64,000 bases of DNA from Emiliania huxleyi CCMP1516. Lineage: Eukaryota > Haptophyta > Isochrysidales > Noelaerhabdaceae. The first letter of the stretch is position 1. Each line of letters begins with the position of its first letter. This document shows, piece after piece, positions 19,836 to 29,700 of this stretch. The position numbers and the translations under genes are program-made. A model generated the notes under the pieces. It was not told where the DNA came from. It was given only the letters and a program-made list of their open reading frames with translations, and searched no databases. The stretch is from contig NW_005199363.1 in assembly GCF_000372725.1 (NCBI RefSeq), forward strand, positions 197,031 to 261,030, given 5' to 3'.

Positions 19836-20294
19836 CTAGGCACCTTCAGCCTTTGCTATCCTCGCTTCCACCGCCTTCACCTCCTCAACTATTTTAGTTG
19901 CTCCTACTTGCTGACGCGCTGCTTGCTGCCGCGCTGCGGCGGAGCGAAGACGGCGCAGATGCTGCGAGCGCTCGTGCACCTCACTCCGCTGCGACTCGAC
20001 GCGCCTCTCCGCCGAGACAACGTCGGCGCGAGCAGAGTACAGCGCGGCGCGCTGCCGCTCGCAGAGCGCAAAGCGGAAGACGTGCACCCAGCGCGTCGCG
20101 TGTGCGTAGCGGCCGACCACCTCTCTCCCCGAGGCGCTCGTGAAGCGAGCCTCAGCCAGCGGCCGCCACAGGCGGTCGGAGCTCGCGAGGCGGCGCAGCC
20201 GGCGGCTGAGCCGGGCGACGGCGAGCAGTTCCGTCTCGCAGCAGCTAGTGAGAATTTTTGCGACGAGCTCCTCGGGGAGGTCGTCGAAGCCCAT
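19836..20294 (-). CDS. F-box protein with coiled-coil tail, at least 152 aa
   Basis: ATG 20294 opens MGFDDLPEELVAKILTSC and then ELLAVARLSRRLRRLASSD RLWRPL, a clear F-box (Skp1-binding adaptor of SCF ligases). Residues 60-90 are unknown. Residues 95-150 are a Gln/Arg/Glu coiled coil (VVSAERRVESQRSEVHER...). The frame stops at 19836, but the last codons offer a GT donor (AKAEG|GTGCCTAG). Coding-like helical segments follow on the same strand at about 19640-19680 (QAQAILSAQAK) and 19340-19430 (EQVAELEAAVGQLEP), separated by ATCTCGG-rich sequence, so the coiled coil may continue in further exons. The next gene on this strand is the cathepsin relative. Confidence 0.7.
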   Translation of the reverse strand: MGFDDLPEELVAKILTSCCETELLAVARLSRRLRRLASSDRLWRPLAEARFTSASGREVVGRYAHATRWVHVFRFALCERQRAALYSARADVVSAERRVESQRSEVHERSQHLRRLRSAAARQQAARQQVGATKIVEEVKAVEARIAKAEGA

Positions 20295-20419
20295 TCCGGC
20301 CAGTGCGGGGGCTGTGGGCCCGAGAGATGGGCCGAGCGTTTTTGATCTCTCGATGGCTGTTGCGAAAGGGCGACAGGGGAGGAACGTTGATGGCGCCAGC
20401 GCCTGCTGTTGACAAGTGG

Positions 20420-20609
20420 GCTCGCACCTCAACCTCTCACAGGCGGGGGGGCCCCCGCCAGCGCACAGCGCCATAGGAGGTATTTTCTTCTCAATAACAA
20501 GGCTGTGAACCCCCCATCCCCAGGGCCTCCAGGGCTCGCACCTCAACCTCTCACAGGCCAGCGCACAGCGCCATAGGAGGTATTTTCTTCTCAATAACAA
20601 GGCTGTGAA
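20420..20609. repeat. Direct duplication upstream of the F-box gene
   Basis: A block from GCTCGCACCTCAACCTCTCA to AATAACAAGGCTGTGA occurs at 20420-20510 and again at 20534-20609. The first copy carries an extra GGGGGGGCCCCC insert. Confidence 0.85.
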
Positions 20610-21900
20610 TGGGGGAGTTCGGTATTCACAGTCGTTTACACTGAGGGAGCAATGGCTATTTATTCGGGTTGCTTTGCCGTCATCATTCCTATCCTGATTT
20701 AAAAGGTTCTAATCTAAATGGAACAGTAAGGAATCGGCGCGGCACAACTAGAGCTGACCGGGTTGCCTCGTGCTCAATACGTAAACGCCTTCCAGTTGTT
20801 GTTTGAGGTGTAGGAGCTGCTGCCATCTTGCGAGACGCGGCATGTGTCGTCCTGGGTGTGGTACGAGCAGCAAAATTCGTGGTGGTAGCTACTGTTGGTG
20901 GCGTGTTCGACACACGCGTTTCGGCAGTTACCGGCGGTGTTTTTGTTGCTCAGCCCGACGGAGACGTCCTGGCACTTAGGGGGGCAGTCTGGCCGCGAGA
21001 CCGTGGTAGCGTGGTTTTACCTCACACCCATGGTCTCACAGTGTGCCGGCAGTCGCCGAGCAGTGTCGCTCACACAAGCCGCAGCACAAGTGACTGAGGG
21101 CCAGTGAGGGCGAGCCCATCGCTGTCACAGCTGTGGCAGCCGCACAGTAGGCTGTGTCAGCTGTGCAGAGTGTGTGAGCAGCAGAGGAGCTGCTCTCCAG
21201 GCTTCTGTCGCAAAGAGCTGCATGCCACCGAAAGCGCTGTCGAGGTTCGCCGAGCGCGGCGCAGGTTGAGGGAAGCCGCCACCGACGAGCGCACTTGGAG
21301 CACTTGGAGTGCAGTCATTAACCGCACATCGAGCGCGTTGTTCTTTTCACTCGGACAAAAAACGGGGCACAGCGGACGGTGCGGGGCGTGCCGCAAACAT
21401 AGCGGCGAGGCGCGGGACCGTCTGTGGCGAAGTGGGTCGCGTCCCCCGATTTTGTTCAACCCAGCATCCACACCCTTTAGCCGCATGACATCGGCGGCGA
21501 GCCGTCGCACTTTTGAGCAGTCAACCCCCGACTGCGAGCAGCGCGAGCGCCGTGCCCAGCACACCTCGCCGAGGGTGTCGCGCTTTTCTCACTGACAGGT
21601 TGAGAACTATACACCCTCTCGCACAAATTTCCCTTCAAGTCCTGCTGCAGGGCCTCTCCGACCCAACCGGGGTACCCGGGCTTTAGTCGACATGAGCCAC
21701 GGACGGCGCTTGGTGCTGCCCCCCCCACACCCGCACCCAAGCAGTACTCATCACAGCGAGCGGCCTCGGGCAGCCGCCGCACCCCGCGGCGGGCTCCTTC
21801 TGAGAACAAGGTATCTCCGCCGAGAATTTGCGAGCGCCTTCCGAGCGACTCGCCCGCAGACTCTCTCACCCGAGGACGGCTCCGCCTGCGGCAGGACAGC
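20610..21900. other. Intergenic, repeat-bearing
   Basis: No convincing gene. An ACTTGGAGTGCAG-family copy lies at 21291-21345. The stretch 20640-20860 is relatively A/T-rich. The C-terminal half expected for the cathepsin gene was searched for here on the minus strand and not found. Confidence 0.4.
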
Positions 21901-23561
21901 TCAAGCAGCCGCGACGGCGGGCGGCGAGAAGGCCTGCTTGGCGAGCTGCTCCTTGGTGCCCCACTTGGAGCTCGCGGCCGAGCCGACCACCTGAGGCAGC
22001 GAGGGTGGCGAGAGGGGGGGGGGGGGGGGGCCTCCAACCTCGGGAAAACTTTTCCGGTTTGGCGGGGGAGGAGGGGGTTGGAGGGGTGTCGGTGTTGAAA
22101 ACAGTTGGGGCGGGGGCGGGGGCCGGGACCGGAGGGGAGGGGAGGAAGGGGAGGGGGGGGGAGGGCAGGGGAGGGCAGGGGGCAGGGGGGGGGGAGAGGG
22201 GAGGGGCAGGGGGGGGGGGGGAGGTGGCGCCGCTCGCCTGCTCTCCGGAGGCGGTCTGCACTTCGCCGTCGAACAGGATCTTGTCGTCGTCCCAGACGTC
22301 GTGACCCTTGGCCGACCCGTCGTCGCACCGCTTGGGGCACGTCGGCGAGTGCTCCGACGGGCAGCCCGGCGCCCCCTCGGCGGGGTACGGGTCGTCGCCT
22401 GTGGACATGCCTCGGACATGTCATGGACGTGTCCTCGACACGGCGCCCCCTCGGCGGGGTGCGGGTCGCCCTGCGGGCCATGGTGGTGGCAGTGCGGCAG
22501 CGAGTAGTCGGCGCAGAGGCCCTGGCCTGTGGACACACGTGTCGCCGACATGTCATGGGCGTGTCCCGGACATGAGTAGCCGGCGAGTTGGTATGTCGAG
22601 GATCGCGCCAGGGCCAGGGCGAGGGTGCTGCGGAGTTTGGGGCTTGCAGCCTCCGGGCTAGTGAACATGTCTCGGACATGTCATGGACGTGTCCTCGCGG
22701 GCTAGTGGGACGTCTTCGCGTGCCTGGCAGGAAGACAGGGACCTCCGCATCTAGAGCCCTCTGCCAAAGGGCCCGCTGTGCCACCAACCCACTCTCGGGT
22801 AATCTCAGGTATCTCGGTAATCATCTAGAGCCCCCTTGCCAAAGGGCCCGCTGCCCTTGAACTGGCCGCCCGTCACCGCGCCCGTCCGCTTGATGTACTC
22901 CCACGGGGTGGTGATCTGGCCGCCGTCGCACCCGCGCGAGAAGAGCCCCCCGCCGCAGAAGCAGACGTCCTGCCGCGCGAGTTGGGCGGAGGCGTCAGAG
23001 GCGGGGTCATTAGGCACGGCAGGCGTCAGAGGCGGGGTCATCAGGCACGGCAGGTACGGCAGGCATATAAATGTATATACGGCGCCGCGTTGGCGTGGCA
23101 GGGCGGCGGTCTCGCTCTCTTCGAGCTTCGGCCTGCGCTGAGAGCGGGACTACCATCTTGCCGCCGGTGGCGATGCACATGCGGTCGGATGCGGCTTCGG
23201 CGCCGGCAAACGCCCAGCAGCAGCCACAGTTGGACTGGTCGCGGATGTCGCCGATGACCTTTGCGCACTCTTTCCAGTGCTCCTCCGAGTCGAAGCTCTC
23301 CGGTAGCGCCAGGGTAGCGTCGGCGGGGACGTAGTGGGCAACGTCGCCGCGGACCACGGCCGCGCGTATGTCGGCCGCCCAGTCTCCGAGCACGCCGTTG
23401 GAGGAGCGGGACGCGCCCGGGGGCTGGAACGCGAAGCGAGCGTTGGCCGCCGCGCGCCATGTCAAGCTGGAGTTGGCATTGATCGCCGCAATCTGGGCGG
23501 CGCGGGCCGGGTGGATAGCGGGCGTGGTGAGGCCACTGACGAGCTCGAGAAAGGAAAGCAT
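21901..23561 (-). CDS. CTSB-like: Cathepsin B-like cysteine protease, C-terminal half missing
   Basis: Exons 23561-23133, 22969-22840, 22526-22470, 22398-22238 and 21990-21901 give 288 aa. After a short hydrophobic N-terminus come propeptide-like INANSSLTWRAAANARF and the papain active site DQSNCGCCWAFAGAEAASDR (nucleophile C115). Then GCDGGQITTPWEYIKRTGAV and the cathepsin B occluding loop CADYSLPHCHHH...CPSEHSPTCPKRC follow; its histidines are the mark of cathepsin B. After KWGTKEQLAKQAFSPPAVAAA the frame stops. The catalytic His (GGHA) and Asn (NSWG) region is absent, so the product is probably inactive, or a further exon is too diverged to see. All four donors are GC. Intron 3 (71 nt) contains a copy of the next exon's start. 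Confidence 0.75.
22399..22469 (-). repeat. 71-nt intron containing a copy of the following exon start
   Basis: On the minus strand the intron starts GCGACCCGCACCCCGCCGAG and the next exon starts GCGACGACCCGTACCCCGCC, with the shared block running on to GGGGGCGCC (about 29 nt). The remainder contains GGACACGTCCATGACATGTC, an imperfect palindrome also present near 22541-22575 and 22669-22697. Confidence 0.85.
22970..23132 (-). repeat. Intron 1 of the cathepsin gene with 31-nt direct repeats
   Basis: GGCGTCAGAGGCGGGGTCAT followed by (T/C)AGGCACGGCA occurs twice (22991-23051). Confidence 0.75.
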
Positions 23562-23633
23562 GAACCACGAATTCCCGTCCAAGTCGCGGTGTGAGCGCCT
23601 TTTACAGATGTAAAAAAAAATCAAAGACTATTT

Positions 23634-23885
23634 TGCCCGCAACCCGATCCCGAGCGAAGCGAGCGTCCGGCCAACTGGGTGCGCTTCTCAGCTCCCCGGT
23701 CCTGGGCGTGAGGCTAATAATGACTGCACTCCAAGTGCTCCAAGTTGTATTATTATTAACAACGAAGGCGCTCTCAAAAAGAAATAAGTTTTTTGTAAGG
23801 GTTGCCCGGCCGGGTTGCTGCGCAAATCTCTCGCGCTGCGCTAGGCTCAGAGCGAGTTCGCGCTGCGCTAGGCTCAGACGGCGTG
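23634..23885 (-). repeat. Repeat cluster downstream of TTGCCCGCAACCC
   Basis: TTGCCCGCAACCCG, GGGTGCGCTT, AGCTCCCCGG and an inverted ACTTGGAGTGCAG copy occur in the same order at 26465-26585, so this is one roughly 110-bp dispersed element. Two GCGCTGCGCTAGGCTCAGA copies follow (23826-23882). Confidence 0.6.
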
Positions 23886-24329
23886 CGTGGGCCGCCGGGG
23901 TGAGGACCCCACCGGCACCGCTCCTTGGCGGTTCGCGCATCGCCTTCGGGAGGTCAGGCTCGGCAAGCAAGCTTGTCGGTCGGGCTCTACCTCAGCCCTC
24001 AGCCGAAGCTGGGGCCGGTCCCGTAGGCCGTCCGTAGCCGAGAGAGCCCCCGCGTCCCGGGATGAGAATTCCGACGGGCGCGGGGATATCGGGGCCGGTC
24101 CGAAGCCGACTCTGGGGGGAGGCGGGGGCCCAGAGGGTGTCCATGCGGGGGGGATATGGGGTCCCACGGCCCGCCGCAGGCGCCGTTTTTGTCGCGTTTT
24201 TTTTGCCATTTTTTACTTGTTTTCCCCCAAATCCGCGTTTTCCGGATTCCGGAGCTGTCAGCTGAGCTCCGGAATCCGGAATTTTCCTACATTCGCTGTG
24301 AACCCAGCCACGTACTGGCTAGACCTATA

Positions 24330-26430
24330 CTGAGGGAGGGTGTAGAGGATGTAGAGTGTAGAGCGCTGTAGAGCTGTACAGCTCTACATCCGCCGCGGGA
24401 CGAAGCGCCTGCGTTGTAGAGCGATGTAGAGCGCGGTTTTGCTGTAGAGTTTGTTGTAGTCTTGTAGAGGCTCTACAGCCAAACCGCCGGGAAGGCAGTG
24501 ACTCAAAGAGGTCGAGCCGCGCTAATGGGGTGTCTCCGAGCTTACTGGAGCTCTGATGGACAGCCCTGACTATCCCTGACACACAGAGAGTCACTCCGAC
24601 GGCACACAACACCTATAACTGCGTCATGACCAGCCTGCCATGTGTCGCCGGTGCCGCATTCGTCGCTGTGCTTCTTTAGCAGGCGGTGGACTGTCGGCTG
24701 CGAGGACGGTCGCATTTGCGCGAGGCGAGGCGAGCATTCAGACGCGTTGCATGCGCCATGCCTCGCGCCAGCGCGTGCGGGAGCTCCTGGCTGAGCGTTG
24801 AGTCCAGGCGAGTTGCGCTGGCCACTATCACTACTGTACGCCGAGCCGAGCTGACGCGCCGAGGCGCCGGCCAGTCGCAGCCGTGAGGCATGCCATAGCA
24901 GCAGAGGCACCTGCCACCCATTGGGCGGGAAGACAGAAGGCCAGGGCCGCACTGGCAAGTGCAACGCGCCTCATGTCGGAGAGCGACCGTGCCTCGTTCG
25001 CCGCTTATGATGTAGAGTTTGTTGTTGTGTATGATAGTAGTGTGGCAGTTTGGTCGGAGGGCGCCCGGGTCGCCCCGGAGCGGCCCCGCGCGGGGAGGTG
25101 GGTGGAGGGCGGGCACCACGCCATCGGGCAGGCCACGGGGACGCAGCCGGGGCCAGCGCGCGGCGCTAGAGGGCCGGGCGCAAACTTGTGGCACCTGCAC
25201 CGGCACCGGCACCTGGGCGTAGAGCTGTCAAACGTTAAGAGCTGAACAGTGTTGCTAGTGTTAACAGTAACAACAGAACAACAGTGGGGCTCCCCAACAA
25301 CAGTAGCTAACGTTAGGCCAGCTGAACAACAATAAGGAAGGCCTGGCAGTGACCCACGACGATCTCCAGCGTCCAGTGCGGGTAATACCCGAAAATACCT
25401 GGAAAAACCCAGGTATTTTCGGGTTTTACCCGGGTTTTTTGGCATTTTCTGCTTGCTGACTACTGAACAACAGTAACAACAGTAACAAACAGTAACAGCT
25501 TGGGCTGGGGAGAACACTTGAACAACGTTGAGGATTTTCAGCCAACAATAGTGCAACTGTTAGGCCCAAAGTTAACGTTTGACAGCTCTACCTGGGCGCC
25601 GCGAGTTTTGGTGGTTCGAAAAGCGGAGCGCGCAGTCCATTGTGGCTCGAAACGCGATGCCTTCGCCGGGAGACACGGATGTCGCCGTCAGGAGCGACGA
25701 GGCTGGCGAGAGCGAGGCGGTCGAGCGTGATCAGTCGCACTCGAATCTGAGCAGTACATTGAGGCCGTTGGTGGAGAGAGAGCGTAGCGAGCGAGGTGAC
25801 GAGAGGAGATGGAGCTGTGGGTGTAGTCGGTGGAGGCTTGGTTGCGTCGTCCACGACGAGGCGTCGGAGAATGACGAGAAGCGTGACGGTGATTCTCGGG
25901 CCGAGGCCGATGTCTCATAGGGAGGAGGTGACTTTGCGCCTTCGCAACGCGGTTCAACTGTGGACGAAGATGTACACGGAGATGGGATGGTGCGACGACA
26001 TGCGGGACAAGCTAGAATCGTGCATGCTTCTACATGCTACATGTTCGCACCGCGAGGTTGAACCGAGGTTTATACGGGTGTGGCTCCAGGGTCCGGTGCT
26101 CCAGGATGCAGCGGCTGCGAACCGGCGCAGTTGTGTCCGCAATGTGCTCACTGATGTGGCTCAGCAGGAGGATCAGGACGGCAACCACGCACACGCAGAT
26201 CGACTACTGCAAGAGGCTTTGAGGGAGCTTACACACGTCACAAATGGTTCGCCCTTGACGGCGTCGAGCGTGTGTGTTTGTAGATTTCACGTTGTAGAGC
26301 GCCTCTACATCGCTCTACAACGGAGGCGCTTCGTCCCGCGGCGGATGTAGAGCTCTACAGCTCTACAGCGCTCTACATCTCTACAGCTCTACAGCGCTCT
26401 ACACTCTACATCCTCTACACCCTCCCTCAG
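24330..26430. mobile_element. 2.1 kb element with TIRs over 100 bp of TGTAGAG repeats
   Basis: The left end CTGAGGGAGGGTGTAGAGGA is inverted at the right end, ...TCCTCTACACCCTCCCTCAG. Inverted similarity extends through GATGTAGAG/GCGCTGTAGAG units and GGGACGAAGCGCC to about 24440 and 26290. The flanks GACCTATA and GACCTGTG suggest an imperfect 8-9 bp target duplication, as in Mutator-like elements; the family assignment is tentative. Solo TIR-like pieces lie at 52882-53032 and 53893-53970. Confidence 0.6.
25910..26350 (+). CDS. ORF inside the long-TIR element, 146 aa, unknown
   Basis: ATG 25910 gives MSHREEVTLRLRNAVQLWTK MYTEMGWCDDMRDKLESCM..., a helical, coding-like sequence with several Cys and Trp residues. 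Its end runs into the right TIR. No transposase motif is recognised. It could be an accessory or degenerate transposon protein, or captured host sequence. Confidence 0.35.
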   Translation: MSHREEVTLRLRNAVQLWTKMYTEMGWCDDMRDKLESCMLLHATCSHREVEPRFIRVWLQGPVLQDAAAANRRSCVRNVLTDVAQQEDQDGNHAHADRLLQEALRELTHVTNGSPLTASSVCVCRFHVVERLYIALQRRRFVPRRM

Positions 26431-26464
26431 GACCTGTGTATAGAGCCGTGCGTAGGGCTCTCTA

Positions 26465-26585
26465 TCTCTTGCCCGCAACCCGTCCCCGAGCATATGGCCC
26501 GCTGGGTGCGCTTTTCTTTTTAAGCTCCCCGGCCCTGGGTGTGAGGCTGCCAACTCTACTGCACTCCAAGTGCTCCAAGTACGCG
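26465..26585 (-). repeat. Second copy of the TTGCCCGCAACCC / ACTTGGAGTGCAG element
   Basis: Same order of blocks as at 23634-23750, lying just outside the right end of the long-TIR element. Confidence 0.6.
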
Positions 26586-26747
26586 CCAACTCTCTCACAG
26601 CAGACACAGGCTCGACACATACACGACACAGCTCACAGGCGCGTGCGGACTCTGCCGACTGGCGCGCGTGCTACGGCTCTAGCACTAACACAGGCTGACC
26701 GATAAAAAAGAAAAGGAGCAGGAAAAACCCCGGAAGGGAAGTCACTC

Positions 26748-29700
26748 TCAAGGCTCGGTTGACTGAACGGCCTCCTCTCTCATAGTCGCGCTGCTCGGCG
26801 GGACCGCGACCGCCGCCGGCGCGGAGCCCTCGGCGGCGTACAGCACCGACTCGACGCGCACGTACTCAAAGAAGGAGAGCGATCGGTCGCCGTCGCTGTC
26901 GGCCTCGGCCATCCACTGCTCCAGCGCCGCCTCGTCGATCGGCGCCCCACTCACGCGCGAGAGCTTCTCGCGGATGGCGCCGAGACCCACCTCGCCGTCC
27001 TCGTTTGGCTCGAGGATGGCGAAGCCGTCGTACAGCGCGCACACGTCCGCGAGCGTGACGCCGCACTGCGCGGCGAGCGCCTAGCAAAGGAAAGGCGTGG
27101 ACCAAGTCCAGAGCAGGGTGTGAAGACGCCGCACCGAGCAAGCGCGGCGCCTCCAGCTCCGCCCGAGCGTACGGGGGCAGTGTGCCCGCACCGCGCTCGA
27201 CTCCTCTTGATCTCCCGCGGCCGGCGGAGGCGGGGGCGGGGGCGGGGCCCTGCAGACGGCGCAGCAGCGCGCGCGCTCGCCCGTCCCCTCCACTGCCGAG
27301 GAGGGAGGCGAAGCGGACGGCCGCCTCCACTGCCTCCACCACCACCTCCGTCGCGCCCGCCCGCATCAGCGGCGCCGCGTCGAGCGCCGTCCGCGCGCGC
27401 ACAAAGATGGGCACGTCGGGGAAGGCGTCGCGCAGCCGCTCGGTCGACTCGAGGCAGCGCCTAAACGGAGAAGGCGCGCCTGGGTGCGAACGGGGGGGCG
27501 GGGAGAGCCGCTCGACTGACGCTCGAGGCGGCGCTTGTCGTTGGCGTACGTGACGACGATCGCGCGCGGCCGGACGATGCCCGCAGCGCGGAGCAGCTCG
27601 GGCGAGGCGCCGTCGCCGTACACAACGCGCACCTGCTTGGCCAGCCCCACGGCGATTCGAGACGGGTTGCGGTCGAACGCGATGAACTGCGTCCCCCAGC
27701 CAGCCAGGCCGCCCCCCCCCTCCTCCTCCTCCGCAAACACCGACGGCGGGAGCGGGTGCCCCGCCTCTGCGTCGGCGAGCACGTCGCACGCGCGCTGCCC
27801 CATCTCGCCGTACCCGCACACGACCACCGCGTCGGGGGCCGTCGCGAGCTCGCCGCCGCCGGCTCCGTGCGGCTCCCGCTGCGCGCCGCCCGCCGCCGCA
27901 TCCTGCAACGCTGCGGAACGCTGCTCGCCGAGCACCTAGACGGAGGCACGCCGCGGCTCAAGGGGAGGAGAGGCGCGGCACGAGGAGCGCCGCCCGCCGA
28001 GGACCAAGTCGACGTAGCCTCTGCGCAGCTCGTCGCGCGAGATGACGCCGTCGCCTGTTCGCACCCATTCCCCGTGGAGAGACGCCCGCCACGGCAGCTG
28101 ACCGCGCGAGAGGACGTCACCGTTGAGGTCGAGCTGCGCAAAGAGCTCGGCGAAGGAGGCGTTGCCGTCCTCTCCCCCCTCGGAGGCCCTGCCGCCCCCG
28201 CCGAGCAAGTACCGGCGGAGCTCCTCGCGCTCGATCGTGCCGTTGCCGTCCGCGTCGATCACGTCGAAGAGCTCGTCTGCCCTCGCGTCGGCCGCCTGAT
28301 CTCGGGTCCTCTCGGGTCCTCTCGGGTAACCTCGTCGGACAGCTCGTCTGCCCTCGCGTCGGCCGCCTGGTTTGCGTCGATCCGCTCCACTTGATCGCCG
28401 ACAAACTCCGCGAGCTCGCCGAGCAGCGGCGTGAGGGACCTGTTCCCGGCTCATCTCGGGTCATCTCGGATCGACTCCGCCAGCTCGCCGGGCAGCGGCG
28501 TGAGGGGACATGGAGATGATGACGGAGGCAGTCAGCAGCCCGCCGAGCCGCGTGGGCAGCAAGCCGAGGTCCTCCGCGAGCTTGAAGACGACAAAGGCGA
28601 ACTCGCCGCCCCCCGCGAGCAGCAGCGCCACGCGGATCGCCTGACGCCAACGCGACGACCGATGGTGGCCATGTGTCTCGTACGACGAGCAGCGGCGCCG
28701 CGCGGGTCGCCTCTGCGCGCGTGAGGCCGAAGGCGAAGGCGCCTGTTCACAGCCTGGCGTGTGAAGAGACGCAATTCACAGCTTGGCGCGCGTGAGGCCG
28801 AAGGCGGAGGCGCCGAGGCCGAAGAGCAGGCCGAGCTTGGCGCCTGTTCACAGCCTGGCGTCTGAAGAGACGCATCACAGCTTGGCAAGAGCAGGCCGAG
28901 CTTGGCGCCGAGGAAGGCGAGGATGCCGGAGAGGAGTGTCGGCCACTCAGCCACGCAGAGCGCGGGGTCGAGGTTCGCGCCCGCCGTCATGAAGAAGATG
29001 CCGAGCAAGATGCCCTCGAAGGGCTTGATGTCCGCCTCGATCTGCTGCCTACTCCCGGGGCCACGCGCTCATCTCGGCTCATCTCGGGGGAAGCTCGGTG
29101 GCCGCCTCAATCCGCTGCCGGTATTGTGAACCAGCGAGCAGGACGCCGGCGGCGAAAGCGCCCGTCGTGGTGCTCAGCCCGAGCGCGTCGGCGGCGACTC
29201 CCATCCCGATGGCGACGAGCAGCGTCGCAGCGACGAACGTCTCTGACGAGCGAGCCGCGGCGACGACAGAGAAGATCTGGCGCAGCAGCACCGACCCGGC
29301 GACGAGCACGCCCCCGAAGCCAAAGGTCGCCTTTGCGACGAGGACGCCGAGCTCTGCGGAACTCTGCGGTCCCGAGCCGGCGACGAGCGGGAGGAGGACG
29401 AGCAGCGGCGCTACCGCGATATCCTGCAGCAGGAGCACGGCGAGCGCGGCGGTCCCGTCTGCGCGCTCCTCCCACCCGCGCTGCTTGAGCTCGGGCAAGA
29501 CAAAGGCGGAGGAGGAGAGCGCTCCGGCGCCGGCGAGGCAGAAGGCGAGCACCGGCGTGGACAGGATGGGACGCACGAGCTCGTCATCGAGCAGGATGAA
29601 CCGCTCTGCGGCAGGCAGGACCTGGGGCCCGAGATAGAGGTTCGCGGCAGTGATGGCTGCGATGGTGAGGATGAACTGCGCGAGGCCGAGCTTGAAGAAG

